The notes beneath the pieces are model-generated. The model saw only the letters and a program-made list of their open reading frames with translations, was not told the DNA's origin and ran no database searches. Made by a program: the position numbers and the translations under genes. A stretch of DNA of 45,690 nt from Salsipaludibacter albus. Its GTDB lineage: Bacteria > Actinomycetota > Nitriliruptoria > Nitriliruptorales > Nitriliruptoraceae. The DNA lies in NCBI RefSeq assembly GCF_019798055.1, contig NZ_JAHOPH010000030.1:1-45690 (forward strand), read 5' to 3'. This document shows, in pieces, positions 19,883 to 28,370 of the stretch (position 1 is its first letter; the number at the start of each line of letters is the position of its first letter).

Positions 19883-21628
19883 TCACATCCGGTCCGGGGC
19901 GGACACCCGCAGCAGGCCCAGCACGTCGGCGAGGACCTGCCGGGCGGCGGCGGCGAGGTGGTAGCGCGCGCGGCCGAGTTCGACGTCGTCGACCAGCACG
20001 CGGCACTCGGTGTAGAAGCGGTGGAAGGTGGCCGCCAGGTCCTCGGCGTACCGGGTGAGCCGCTGGGTGGCCCGCAGTTCGGCCGCCGCGGCGACCACCT
20101 CGTCGACCTTGTCCAGCTCGCGGAGCAGGTCGGCCTCGGCCGGGTGGACCAGGCGCGTGAAGTCGGCCTCGCCGGGCGTGCCGTGGTCGAAGCCCCGCTC
20201 GTCGGCCGTGCGCAGCAGCGACGAGATCCGGGCATGAGCGTACTGCACGTAGTAGACCGGGTTGTCCATCGACTGCTCGGCCACGCGTGCGAGGTCGAAG
20301 TCGAGCGCGGTGTCCAGGCCGGACCGCAGGAAGTGGTAGCGGGTGACGTCGGCCCCGACCTCGTCGACCACCTGGGACAGCTCCACGAACGTGCCGGCAC
20401 GCTTGGACATCTTCGCCGGCTCGCCGTCACGCAGCAGGTTGACCATCTGGCCGATCCTGGCCTCGAGCGCGTCGGGCGGATGGCCCAGGCAGGCGGCCGC
20501 GGCCTTGAGCCGCGCGACGTAGCCGTGGTGGTCCGCGCCCAGGATGTAGACGAGGTGGTCGGCGCGGGCGAACTTGTTGCGCAGGTAGGCACAGTCGGCG
20601 GCGAAGTAGGTGGGCACGCCGTTGGCCCGCACCAGCACCCGGTCCTTGTCGTCGCCGTGCTCGGCCGTGCGCAGGAAGACGGCCCCGTCCTCGACGTAGG
20701 TGGCACCGGCAGCCTCGAGGTCGGCCAGGGTGTCGGCCACCGCGTCGGTGTCGTGCAGCTCGCGCCGCTCCGAGAACCACGTGTCGAAGTCCACGCCCAG
20801 GTCGTGCAGGGTGCCCTCGAGTCGTTGGCGCATCACCTCGGCACCGAGGATCCCGACCCGCAGCGCCAGCCGGTGCGACATGCGCCCGGTCCCGTCGCCG
20901 GCACTCCCGTGCGGTGCGTCGGTGTCGTCGACGGCCTCCCCGCCGAGCGCCGCCACCCAGCCCGGCAGGTCGCCGGGGCCCTCCTCCTCGAAGATCTCGT
21001 CACCCCAGTCGGCGCGGAGCTGCGTGGCCACCCGGGTGACGTAGCGGCCCTGGTAGTGGTGGTCGTCGAGCACCTCGCCGCGGGCCGTGAGCACCAGTGT
21101 CTCGCCGAAGGTCACGACCTGGCCCCCGGCGTCGTTGACGTAGTACTCGCGCACGACCTCGTGGCCGACCGCCGCCAGCAGCTCGGCCACCGCGTCGCCG
21201 ACCGCGGCCCAGCGCCCGTGGCCGATGTGGAGCGGACCGGTCGGGTTGGCCGACACGAACTCGACGTTGATCCGTTCCCCGGTCCGCTCGACCGGCCGCA
21301 GCGCCCGGCCCCGCGCCAGGATGTCGCGGACCATCGTCGCGTTGTGGTCGTCCGACAGCCGGAAGTTGAGGAAGCCCGGTCCGGCGATCTCGACCGAGGC
21401 GACCGCGTCGGGCAGGTCGAGGTGGGCCACCACCGCGTCGGCGATCGCGCGCGGCGCCATGCGGGCCGGCTTGGCCAACCGCAGGGCCAGCGTCGACGCC
21501 CAGTCCCCGTGGTCGGGATCACGCGGACGCTCGAAGGCGGGATCGTCGACGGGGGGGAGGTCGGCCGCGGCCAGGGCAGCGTCGATGGCGGCGCCCAGGT
21601 CGACCAGGACGGGGTCGGAGGAGGTCAT
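19883..21628 (-). CDS. argS: Arginyl-tRNA synthetase
   Basis: Charges tRNA-Arg; a cognate tRNA-Arg(CCG) is 5 kb away. The 581-residue class I enzyme has the N-terminal Add-1 tRNA D-loop domain (about 1-90), the HIGH motif (134-137, in LHIGHGR), a standard KMSKR loop (406-410), and the DALR anticodon-binding domain ending in VSAPDRM. The ATG at 21628 fits the family start. Many ArgRS proteins lack a canonical KMSK; this one has it. Confidence 0.97.
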   Translation of the reverse strand: MTSSDPVLVDLGAAIDAALAAADLPPVDDPAFERPRDPDHGDWASTLALRLAKPARMAPRAIADAVVAHLDLPDAVASVEIAGPGFLNFRLSDDHNATMVRDILARGRALRPVERTGERINVEFVSANPTGPLHIGHGRWAAVGDAVAELLAAVGHEVVREYYVNDAGGQVVTFGETLVLTARGEVLDDHHYQGRYVTRVATQLRADWGDEIFEEEGPGDLPGWVAALGGEAVDDTDAPHGSAGDGTGRMSHRLALRVGILGAEVMRQRLEGTLHDLGVDFDTWFSERRELHDTDAVADTLADLEAAGATYVEDGAVFLRTAEHGDDKDRVLVRANGVPTYFAADCAYLRNKFARADHLVYILGADHHGYVARLKAAAACLGHPPDALEARIGQMVNLLRDGEPAKMSKRAGTFVELSQVVDEVGADVTRYHFLRSGLDTALDFDLARVAEQSMDNPVYYVQYAHARISSLLRTADERGFDHGTPGEADFTRLVHPAEADLLRELDKVDEVVAAAAELRATQRLTRYAEDLAATFHRFYTECRVLVDDVELGRARYHLAAAARQVLADVLGLLRVSAPDRM

Positions 21629-21711
21629 GGGGACTCACGGTCGGCGACGGTGCGGGAACCGCGGACGACCCCGCGGCGGGAGCGATCCGACGCGACGCCG
21701 GATCCGGCCCG

Positions 21712-21717
21712 AGTGTA
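21712..21717 (-). promoter_or_regulatory. Candidate -10 element for argS-map
   Basis: TACACT on the minus strand, 84 bp before the argS ATG, in the 190-bp divergent region shared with the UspA gene. No clear -35. Confidence 0.33.
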
Positions 21718-21818
21718 GATGCCCCCGTGCCCGCCTCGTCCGCCGACCTTGCCCCGACGAGGGCGACCGACCATCATGGTCCCTGCAGCCATCGTCCCTC
21801 CGCCGTCAGGATCTCGCC

Positions 21819-22319
21819 ATGCCCAGCCCCGTCGTCGTCGGAGTGGACGGATCGCAACCTGCGCAGGACGCGCTCGCGTGGGCGGCCGGGTACGCCGCGG
21901 AGCGCGACGCGCCCCTCCACGTCGTGACGGTCTACGGGCCCACCGAGGAACGCAATCCCCACAGCATGGCGCAGGGCGGGGGCATCGCCGGTGCCGAAGA
22001 GCTCAAGGCGCAGGCCCAGCTCGCGGCCCAGTGGCGCGAGCAGCAGGACAAGTGGACCTACGACCGCGCGATCGGGCGGATCCATCGGATGCTGGACGCG
22101 CTCGAGGGCGGGCGGCCGACCGACGTCACGCCGGTCGCCGTCGAGGGCACACGTCCGTCACGGGTCCTCATCGAGGCGGCCAGGGGCGCCGACCTGCTGG
22201 TCGTCGGGGCGCGTGGCCGTGGCGGCTTCGCCGGGCTGGTGCTCGGATCGGTCTCGCAGCAGCTGGCCAGCCACGCGCCGTGTCCCCTGACGATCGTGCG
22301 GGGCGTCGACACGCCCTAG
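21819..22319 (+). CDS. Universal stress protein (UspA family)
   Basis: A single-domain 166-residue Usp. It begins VVVGVDGSQPAQDALAWA and ends with VGARGRGGFAGLVLGSVSQQL, which contains the G-x2-G-x9-G-S/T ATP-binding signature, so it is probably an ATP-binding type. A roughly 35-residue insertion rich in Gln and Lys lies between the second strand and helix. The ATG at 21819 has AGGA six bases upstream. It is followed after 36 bp by the DUF202 pair and may share their transcript. Physiological role unknown. Confidence 0.92.
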   Translation: MPSPVVVGVDGSQPAQDALAWAAGYAAERDAPLHVVTVYGPTEERNPHSMAQGGGIAGAEELKAQAQLAAQWREQQDKWTYDRAIGRIHRMLDALEGGRPTDVTPVAVEGTRPSRVLIEAARGADLLVVGARGRGGFAGLVLGSVSQQLASHAPCPLTIVRGVDTP

Positions 22320-22355
22320 GGTCGGTACGGCACTGCGGACCAGGAGCCGCGCCTC

Positions 22356-22742
22356 ATGGACAGCCTGCCCGGCATGGACGGATCACGTCCTCGGCGACCC
22401 CGTTGGGTGTACGCCGTGGGCACCGAGCCCGATCCCCGCTTCAGCCTGGCCAACGAGCGCACGCTGCTGTCGTGGATCCGGACCTCGACCGGCTTCGCGG
22501 CCGGCGGCGGTGGTGTCCTGCTCGTGCGTGAGCTGATCGGCCCGCTGTCACTGCTGCTGTCGATCTCGGCCTTCGGGCTGTCACTGGCGATCGTGCTCGG
22601 GGCGCTGTTGCGCTGGGCCGTCACCGAGCGGGCCCTGCGCCTGGACCGGTCCCTGCCCAGCCCCGCCATGGCACTGGTCGTCACGGCCGCCGTCGCCACC
22701 GGTGCGATCCTGGGGCTGGCCTTCAACGTCGTCCTGCGCTGA
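22356..22742 (+). CDS. DUF202 (YidH-like) membrane protein
   Basis: A 128-residue protein with three transmembrane helices. The segment DPRFSLANERTLLSWIRTS (about 27-45) is the defining DUF202/YidH signature at the start of the first helix. The function of the family is unknown. The next gene starts 2 bp after its stop, giving the common yidH-yidG-like tandem pair. Confidence 0.88.
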   Translation: MDSLPGMDGSRPRRPRWVYAVGTEPDPRFSLANERTLLSWIRTSTGFAAGGGGVLLVRELIGPLSLLLSISAFGLSLAIVLGALLRWAVTERALRLDRSLPSPAMALVVTAAVATGAILGLAFNVVLR

Positions 22743-22744
22743 CG

Positions 22745-23056
22745 ATGGCGGACACGACACCGGCCCCGAGTGCCCGCAGCACGTTGGCGGACCAGCGCAC
22801 GTCGTCGAGCCTGATCCTGGTCTCACTGGCGGTGCTCGTGAGGACCGCGCTGGACGGCTTCCCGATCGTCATGGTGGTCCTGCCGGTCGCCTCGATCCTC
22901 CTGTCGCTGTTCGCGATGTGGCTGTCCCGGGTGAACTACACCGAGCGCGAGGGTCGCGACGTCGGGTGGCGCCATCCGCGGTCGATGTTCGTGTGCGCCA
23001 CGGCGGCCCTGTTCACCTCCACGGCGGGGCTCCTGCTGGCCTTCGACCTGCACTGA
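22745..23056 (+). CDS. Second DUF202-type (YidG-like) membrane protein
   Basis: A 103-residue three-helix membrane protein. LADQRTSSSLILVSLAVLVR (about 15-34) is a degenerate version of the DUF202 entry motif. The 2-bp spacing to the upstream DUF202 gene indicates coupling and perhaps a heteromeric complex. A 9-bp-stem hairpin follows 21 bp after the stop. The family call is less certain than for its partner. Confidence 0.65.
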   Translation: MADTTPAPSARSTLADQRTSSSLILVSLAVLVRTALDGFPIVMVVLPVASILLSLFAMWLSRVNYTEREGRDVGWRHPRSMFVCATAALFTSTAGLLLAFDLH

Positions 23057-23077
23057 GCACGACCCGGGGCACCCGCG

Positions 23078-23108
23078 CCCGGCGCCGTCACGGCAAACCG
23101 GCGCCGGG
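23078..23108. terminator. Hairpin after the DUF202 pair
   Basis: Perfect 9-bp arms (23078-23086 and 23100-23108, cccggcgcc/ggcgccggg) with a 13-nt loop, ending 20 bp before the next ATG. It may separate the DUF202 pair from the oxidoreductase or modulate its translation. Confidence 0.45.
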
Positions 23109-23128
23109 GCCCCTGCGAACCACCACAC

Positions 23129-24745
23129 ATGGACACACACCGAGACACCCTCCCTCCCCCGCCCCTGCGCGTTGCCATCGCCGGCGTGCTGGCTGCGCTG
23201 GCCGGCGTCGCGGCCGGCGAGCTGGTCGCCGGCCTCTCGCGCCGGCTCACCTCCCCCGTCGTCGCGATCGGCGACCGCGTCGTGGACGCCGTTCCCCAGC
23301 CGGTCAAGCAGCTGGCGATCGACCTGTTCGGGACCAACGACAAGCTGGTCCTGCTCGGCAGCATCCTGCTGGTGCTCGTCGTGGTCGCCGCCGGCATCGG
23401 GCTGGTGGCGCGCCGCCACCTGATCGCGGCGATGGTCGCCGCCCTGCTCCTGGCCGGGGCCGCCACCCTGGCGACGGCACTGGGCCCGACGACACCACTG
23501 CCACTGGGCCTGCTGCCCGGGGTGGCGACCGCGGTCGTGGCACTGCCCACGCTGTGGCTGCTGGTCGACCGTGGCCGGGTCCCGGTCGCCACGCCAGCCG
23601 CGGACGACGAGCCGGTCGGGCTGGTCGTGCCGACCACGACCGCGTCGGGCCCGGTGGAGCCCGACGTCGGCCCCACGCGTCGACGCTTCGTGCTGGCTGC
23701 GACGAGTGTCCTGGCCGGCAGCGTCCTGTCCGCCGGTCTCGGTCGGCTTCTGGGGCGTCGCTTCTCGGTCGCCGACGAGCGCGCCGACCTGGCACTGCCG
23801 GAGCCCGCGGACGTGGCGGACGCGGTGCCCGCGGGCGCCCATCCCGACGTCGAGGGCCTGTCGTCCTTCGTGACCTCCAACCGGGACTTCTACCGGATCG
23901 ACACGGCCCTGGAGGTGCCCCAGCTGTCGGCGGCCGACTGGACCCTGCGCGTGCACGGCATGGTCGACGAGGAACGGACCTGGAGCTACGGCGAGCTGCT
24001 GGCGATGCCCTCCGTCGAGCGGGTCATCACGATGACCTGTGTGAGCAACGAGGTCGGGGGCGGCCTGGTCGGGACCGCCCGGTGGCAGGGAGTACGGCTC
24101 GCGGACCTGCTGGAGACGGTGGGGGTGGACCCCGCAGCGACCCAGGTCGTCGGGCGCGCCCACGACGGGTTCACCGCGGGGTTCCCGGTCGAGGCCGTGG
24201 GTGACCGGGACTGCCTGGTCGCCTGGGGCATGAACGACGAGCCGCTGCCGGCCGCGCACGGCTTCCCGCTGCGACTGGTGACCCCCGGTCTGTACGGCTA
24301 CGTGTCGGCCACCAAGTGGCTGTCCGAGGTCGAGCTGACCACCTTCGACGCCCTCGACGCCTACTGGGTCGAGCGCGGCTGGGCGGAGCGCGCCCCGATC
24401 AAGGTCTCCAGCCGGATCGACACGCCGGAGCCGTTCGCACGCCTGGGCCGCTCCACGGTCGCGGTGGCCGGCGTGGCCTGGGCCCAGACCCGCGGCATCG
24501 ACGCGGTCGAGGTCCGGGTGGACGACGGCGAGTTCCGCGAGGCACGACTGGCGACGGCCGTCGGCACCGACACGTGGCGCCAGTGGGTGTTCGAGTGGGA
24601 CACCACCGACGTCGAGCCCGGGCGCCACCAGCTGACGGTTCGGGCGACCGACGCGGACGGGACCGTGCAGCGCGAGGAGCGCACGCCCCCGTTCCCCGAG
24701 GGCGCCACCGGGTGGCACAGCCAGGCCGTGTTCGTCGACGGATGA
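23129..24745 (+). CDS. Membrane-anchored molybdopterin-dependent oxidoreductase (sulfite oxidase fold)
   Basis: A 538-residue protein. Four hydrophobic helices (about 13-35, 71-95, 98-118, 127-146) precede a twin-arginine-like segment TRRRFVLAATSVLAG (183-197), then the Mo-cofactor domain (about 225-420) with the cysteine that ligates molybdenum in TMTCVSNEVGG (C304), and a C-terminal dimerisation/Ig-like domain (about 425-538). Similar actinobacterial proteins are annotated as sulfite oxidase or MsrP-like, but the substrate is unknown. The internal Arg-Arg motif suggests Tat-dependent export of the catalytic part after the N-terminal helices. A fasciclin lipoprotein gene follows, separated by a terminator-like stem. 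Confidence 0.87.
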   Translation: MDTHRDTLPPPPLRVAIAGVLAALAGVAAGELVAGLSRRLTSPVVAIGDRVVDAVPQPVKQLAIDLFGTNDKLVLLGSILLVLVVVAAGIGLVARRHLIAAMVAALLLAGAATLATALGPTTPLPLGLLPGVATAVVALPTLWLLVDRGRVPVATPAADDEPVGLVVPTTTASGPVEPDVGPTRRRFVLAATSVLAGSVLSAGLGRLLGRRFSVADERADLALPEPADVADAVPAGAHPDVEGLSSFVTSNRDFYRIDTALEVPQLSAADWTLRVHGMVDEERTWSYGELLAMPSVERVITMTCVSNEVGGGLVGTARWQGVRLADLLETVGVDPAATQVVGRAHDGFTAGFPVEAVGDRDCLVAWGMNDEPLPAAHGFPLRLVTPGLYGYVSATKWLSEVELTTFDALDAYWVERGWAERAPIKVSSRIDTPEPFARLGRSTVAVAGVAWAQTRGIDAVEVRVDDGEFREARLATAVGTDTWRQWVFEWDTTDVEPGRHQLTVRATDADGTVQREERTPPFPEGATGWHSQAVFVDG

Positions 24746-24754
24746 CCCCCGCCA

Positions 24755-24776
24755 CGCCCGGCCCGACGGCCGGGCG
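24755..24776. terminator. Terminator-like stem after the molybdopterin oxidoreductase
   Basis: Nine-bp stem (gcccggcc/ggccgggc core at 24756-24763 and 24768-24775) with a CGAC tetraloop, 10 bp after the stop codon. Confidence 0.55.
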
Positions 24777-24844
24777 ACCGGAAGGGCACTGGGCACCAAA
24801 CCACCACCGCCACCGCAACGAACCACGCGTGCAACGACAACCCA

Positions 24845-24864
24845 CGTACGACACCGGTCGTACG
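24845..24864. promoter_or_regulatory. Inverted repeat just upstream of the fasciclin lipoprotein gene
   Basis: Perfect 8-bp arms cgtacgac/gtcgtacg around accg, ending 10 bp before the AGGAG ribosome site (24875-24879). It could be an operator or a 5'-UTR stem that controls ribosome access. The arm itself contains the palindrome cgtacg. Confidence 0.45.
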
Positions 24865-24887
24865 ACCCTCCACCAGGAGCTGACACC

Positions 24888-25619
24888 ATGCGTTCCATTC
24901 GTTTCCGCACCGGCGCCGTCGCCGTCGTGGCCGGCCTCGGGCTCGTCCTGGCCGGCTGCGGGTCCGACGACCCCGCCGACACCGCCACCGAGGACACCGC
25001 CGAGACCATGGCCCCCACCGAGGACATGACCGAGTCGATGGCCCCCACCGAGGACATGACCGAGTCGATGGCCCCGACCGAGGACATGACCGAGTCGATG
25101 GCCCCCAGCGAGGACATGACCGAGTCCATGATGATGGAGCCGGTCGGGCCCGCCTGTGACCAGATCCCCACCGAGGGTGAGGGCTCGTCCGCCGGCATGG
25201 CCGACGACCCGGTCGCGACGGCCGCGTCCAGCAACCCGCTGCTGTCGACCCTGGTCACCGCAGTCACCGAGGCCGACCTCGTCGACACGCTGAACTCGGC
25301 CGAGGCGCTGACCGTCTTCGCCCCGATCAACGCGGCGTTCGAGGAGATCCCCGCCGACACCCTGGAGGCCGTGCTGGCCGACCAGGAGGCCCTCACCGGC
25401 ATCCTGACCCTGCACGTCGCCGAGGGCCAGATGGACGCCGAGGCGCTGACCGAGGCCGGCACCGTGCCGACCCTCGCCGGTGGCGAGCTGGAGTTCGACG
25501 GGGAGGCCATGACCGTGACCTCGCCGGACGGCACCACCGCCAACGTGGTCTGCGGCAACGTCCAGACCGCCAACGCGACCGTCCACCTGATCGACGCGGT
25601 CCTGATGCCCGCCAGCTGA
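24888..25619 (+). CDS. Fasciclin (FAS1) domain lipoprotein with repeat linker
   Basis: A 243-residue secreted lipoprotein. Signal peptide with lipobox LAGC (C24 lipidated), an acidic linker (about 25-90) containing four copies of the ten-residue unit APTEDMTESM starting at residue 40-41, then one FAS1 domain (about 95-243) with the H1 motif TVFAPINAAFEEIP and the H2-like ATVHLIDAVLMP. FAS1 lipoproteins (for example mycobacterial MPT83) act in surface adhesion. The ATG at 24888 has AGGAG seven bases upstream. A strong 16-bp terminator follows. The linker repeat looks free to expand or contract in frame. Confidence 0.93.
   Translation: MRSIRFRTGAVAVVAGLGLVLAGCGSDDPADTATEDTAETMAPTEDMTESMAPTEDMTESMAPTEDMTESMAPSEDMTESMMMEPVGPACDQIPTEGEGSSAGMADDPVATAASSNPLLSTLVTAVTEADLVDTLNSAEALTVFAPINAAFEEIPADTLEAVLADQEALTGILTLHVAEGQMDAEALTEAGTVPTLAGGELEFDGEAMTVTSPDGTTANVVCGNVQTANATVHLIDAVLMPAS
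25008..25127. repeat. 4 x 30-bp in-frame tandem repeat in the fasciclin gene
   Basis: Units begin at 25008, 25038, 25068 and 25098, nearly identical, with two or three substitutions among copies. Each encodes ten residues of an acidic, Met/Thr-rich linker. A degenerate partial unit precedes and ATG-ATG-ATG follows. Confidence 0.93.
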
Positions 25620-25639
25620 CCACCGCGCGAACGATCCCC

Positions 25640-25675
25640 ACGACGGGGGCGGCCCACCCGGGCCGCCCCCGTCGT
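25640..25675. terminator. Strong hairpin terminator between fasciclin gene and mtfA-like gene
   Basis: Perfect 16-bp stem (25640-25655 and 25660-25675) with a 4-nt ACCC loop. It begins 20 bp after the plus-strand stop and lies 18 bp past the minus-strand stop, so it can serve both convergent genes. Confidence 0.8.
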
Positions 25676-25693
25676 TCGTCGTGTCGGGATCGG

Positions 25694-26485
25694 TCAGGAC
25701 CGCTCGGCGTCCTCGTCCGGGTCCGCGATGGTCACGACGTGCCCGCGGGCCTCGTCGACGGCCGCGGGATCCTGGCCGAAGAAGTCGACGAACACCTCGT
25801 GCAGGTCGGGATGGACGTGGCGCAGGTCCAGCGGCCGCACGAAGAAGGCCTCGGTGGCGACGGCGAAGAACTCGGTGGGGTTGGTCGCGGCGTAGGACCG
25901 CAGGACCGGGTCCGGTGCGCCACGCCGCAGGTCCCGGTGGATCCGGGTGCAGACCCGGACCCAGCGTTCGAGGTGGGCGGGGGTGTCCATCCGCGGTGTC
26001 CCGTCCAGCAGGTGGGTCGCCGCGTCGAGCTTGTGGGCGAACTCGTGGAGCACCACGTCGCCGGCCCCGGTGGCGCGATCACGTCGCACGGCCGCCCACG
26101 ACACGAACACCGGGCCGTTGGCCGTGGTGTGCCCGAGCAGGGCCCGAGGTGCCTCGGTGACGACCCCGCGCATCGGGGTCGGTCGTGGTCGGCGGTCGAC
26201 CATCGTGGACGGGTGGACGACGATCGACTCGACGTTGGCGAACGGGTCGGGCTCGTCGATGCCGACCCCCAGCACCGCCGCGTGGGCGGCGACGTGCAAC
26301 TGCATCCGGGCGGTGAGGTCGAAGCCCCGGGCCGGGGTCCAGTCGCGCCGGTGCACCAGGGCGGCGGTCAGCGACTCGAGCCGTTCCCGCTGGCCGGGGT
26401 CGAACCGATCGAGGCGGCCGAGCAGCGTGGGCAGCTCGGCTCGCTGGGAGTCGTCCAGCGTGGCCGGTCGACGGAACCAGTTCAC
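25694..26485 (-). CDS. mtfA: MtfA-like zinc peptidase (M90 family)
   Basis: A 263-residue metallopeptidase. The zinc motif HEFAH (147-151) lies in VVLHEFAHKLD, with a downstream glutamate in TEAFF (E212) as third ligand. The segment around VFVSWAAV preceding it also matches the family. E. coli MtfA is an aminopeptidase tied to glucose-PTS control through Mlc; that circuit is not expected here. GTG 26485 is chosen because GGAGG lies six bases before it and the family N-terminus (NWFRR) begins there. It converges with the fasciclin gene and is divergent from the tRNA. Confidence 0.88.
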   Translation of the reverse strand: MNWFRRPATLDDSQRAELPTLLGRLDRFDPGQRERLESLTAALVHRRDWTPARGFDLTARMQLHVAAHAAVLGVGIDEPDPFANVESIVVHPSTMVDRRPRPTPMRGVVTEAPRALLGHTTANGPVFVSWAAVRRDRATGAGDVVLHEFAHKLDAATHLLDGTPRMDTPAHLERWVRVCTRIHRDLRRGAPDPVLRSYAATNPTEFFAVATEAFFVRPLDLRHVHPDLHEVFVDFFGQDPAAVDEARGHVVTIADPDEDAERS

Positions 26486-26646
26486 GGTGACCTCCGGGCG
26501 GCGTGCCGAGCGTGCGCGGGCGTGGCGATCCCCGCCGGGGACGGGGGGCGGGACGGTGGACAACCCGTCCCCGGCCACCAGTGTTCCCGGGTGCGCGTGG
26601 CGGCGGGTGTGCCCGTGCACGCTGGTACCGTGGGTGGTCGTCCCGA

Positions 26647-26721
26647 GCCCCCGTAGCTCAGTGGATAGAGCACCGGCCTCCGGAGCCGGATGCGTAGGTT
26701 CGATTCCTACCGGGGGTACCA
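26647..26721 (+). tRNA. tRNA-Arg (anticodon CCG)
   Basis: A 75-nt cloverleaf with encoded CCA: 5' acceptor gcccccg pairs with cgggggt (one G-U), D arm with gtagctcagtgg, anticodon stem ccggc (26673-26677)/gccgg (26685-26689) with loop ctCCGga, and T arm containing ggttcgattcc. Anticodon CCG at 26680-26682 reads CGG, a frequent codon in this GC-rich genome. A TACCGT hexamer (26625-26630) is a possible -10. Confidence 0.97.
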
Positions 26722-26842
26722 CGACCGCCCGCGCCCCCTCGGCGCGGGCGCACGCCGTCCGGACGGCTCCGCGGTCGCACCAGACCCTACGATGGAGCGC
26801 CCGGTCGCACGGCGACCGACGACCCGATTCCCCGGTGGTGGC

Positions 26843-28315
26843 ATGTCCGCGTTCGACGTCAACGACCCGTCCAACTACGACCGGTTGATCGGGCGCCACC
26901 ACGACCTGGCGGACGCTCCCCGGCGCAATCGTGACGCGCTCGGTCGCGAGGTCGCCCCGGACCTGCTGGCACTCATGGGCGACACCCCGCTGCTGGCCCT
27001 CGAGCGCTTCTCGGCCGACATCGGCCCGACCCTGCTCGCCAAGTTGGAGATGCTCAACCCGGGCGGGTCGGTCAAGGACCGCATCGGCATCGCGATGGTC
27101 GAGGCGGCCGAGGCAGCCGGCGAGCTCGCGCCCGGTGACACCATCGTCGAGCCGACCTCCGGCAACACCGGCGTGGGCCTGGCGATCGCCGCGGCGCTCA
27201 AGGGCTACCGCTGCATCTTCGTGGTCCCCGACAAGGTGGCGGAGGACAAGGTGGCGTTGATGCGCTCGTACGGCGCCGAGGTCGTGGTCTGCCCGACGGC
27301 GGTCGAGCCGGAGGACCCCCGCAGCTACTACTCGGTGTCGGACCGGCTCGCCGGTCGCCCGAACCACTTCAAGCCCAACCAGTACTTCAACCAGTCCAAT
27401 CCCCTAACCCACCGGTGGTCGACCGCACCGGAGATCTGGCGCCAGACCGCCGGCCAGGTCGACGCCTTCGTCTGTGGCGTGGGGACCGGTGGAACCGCGA
27501 CCGGGGTGGGCGGCTGGCTCAAGGAGCGCAAGCCCGAGGTCCAGGTCGTGGGCGCCGATCCCGAGGGCTCGCTGTACTCCGGCGACGAGGTCCACCCCTA
27601 CCTGGTCGAGGGGATCGGCGAGGACTTCTGGCCGCCCACCTTCGACCCCGACGTGGTCGACCGGTGGTACCGGGTCTCCGACGAGGACTCGTTCGCGACG
27701 GCGCGCCGCTGCACCCGCCAGGAGGGACTGCTGGTCGGCGGCTCGTGCGGGACGGCCCTGTGGGCGGCCCGCGAGTACGCCCGCGAGCAGCCCGACGACG
27801 CCACCATCGTCGTCCTGCTCCCCGACTCGGGGCGCGGCTACCTCTCCAAGCTCTACGACGAGAACTGGATGGCCGAGCACGGCTTCCTCGACCGTTCCCG
27901 TGGCGGGGTGGACGACGCCCTGCGCACCAAGGACAGCGAGCTGCCGTCGCTGGTGCACGTCCACCCGGAGGAGACGGTGGCCGACGCCATCGCCATCCTC
28001 AAGGAGTTCGGCGTCTCGCAGATGCCGGTCTTCCGCAGTGGCGTGCACGACGACGCCCGGACCGACGACGTGATCGGGTCCATCCGCGAGAACGCCCTGC
28101 TGGACGCGGCCCTGTCCGACCCGGAGGTCATGCGCTCACCGGTGGGCGACACGATGCAGCCACCCCTGCCCCAGATCGCGCCGGGCGCCCGCGTCGACGA
28201 GGTGTTCCACCGCCTCACCGGCACCGACGCCGCCGTGATCGTCGTCGACGACGACCGACCCGTCGGCGTGCTCACCCGGTCCGACCTGCTGGGCTACCTC
28301 GCCGGCATCCGCTGA
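26843..28315 (+). CDS. cbs: Cystathionine beta-synthase
   Basis: PLP enzyme condensing serine and homocysteine to cystathionine, first step of reverse transsulfuration. The 490-residue product has GGSVKDR with the PLP lysine K78, TSGNTGVGLA for substrate binding, GTGGTATG phosphate loop, and a C-terminal pair of CBS domains (about 345-490; SQMPVF and PVGVLTRSDLL). The tandem CBS module usually binds adenosyl ligands and tunes activity or stability. The ATG at 26843 starts the family-typical region; GGTGG precedes it. It lies 121 bp downstream of the tRNA, on the same strand, with no obvious terminator between. Confidence 0.94.
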   Translation: MSAFDVNDPSNYDRLIGRHHDLADAPRRNRDALGREVAPDLLALMGDTPLLALERFSADIGPTLLAKLEMLNPGGSVKDRIGIAMVEAAEAAGELAPGDTIVEPTSGNTGVGLAIAAALKGYRCIFVVPDKVAEDKVALMRSYGAEVVVCPTAVEPEDPRSYYSVSDRLAGRPNHFKPNQYFNQSNPLTHRWSTAPEIWRQTAGQVDAFVCGVGTGGTATGVGGWLKERKPEVQVVGADPEGSLYSGDEVHPYLVEGIGEDFWPPTFDPDVVDRWYRVSDEDSFATARRCTRQEGLLVGGSCGTALWAAREYAREQPDDATIVVLLPDSGRGYLSKLYDENWMAEHGFLDRSRGGVDDALRTKDSELPSLVHVHPEETVADAIAILKEFGVSQMPVFRSGVHDDARTDDVIGSIRENALLDAALSDPEVMRSPVGDTMQPPLPQIAPGARVDEVFHRLTGTDAAVIVVDDDRPVGVLTRSDLLGYLAGIR

Positions 28316-28370
28316 CCAGCCACCCGTCGGGGTGCCGTGTCACCCCGACGCCGACCCCAGGACCTCCCCG

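Noticed and set aside
22823-25657. 944-residue minus-strand frame opposite the oxidoreductase and fasciclin genes
   Set aside because: Low-complexity composition, no ribosome site, antisense to well-supported genes with clear motifs.
26722-26842. SAM riboswitch or T-box ahead of the transsulfuration operon
   Set aside because: No recognisable SAM-binding core, T-box sequence or terminator was seen in the 121 bp.
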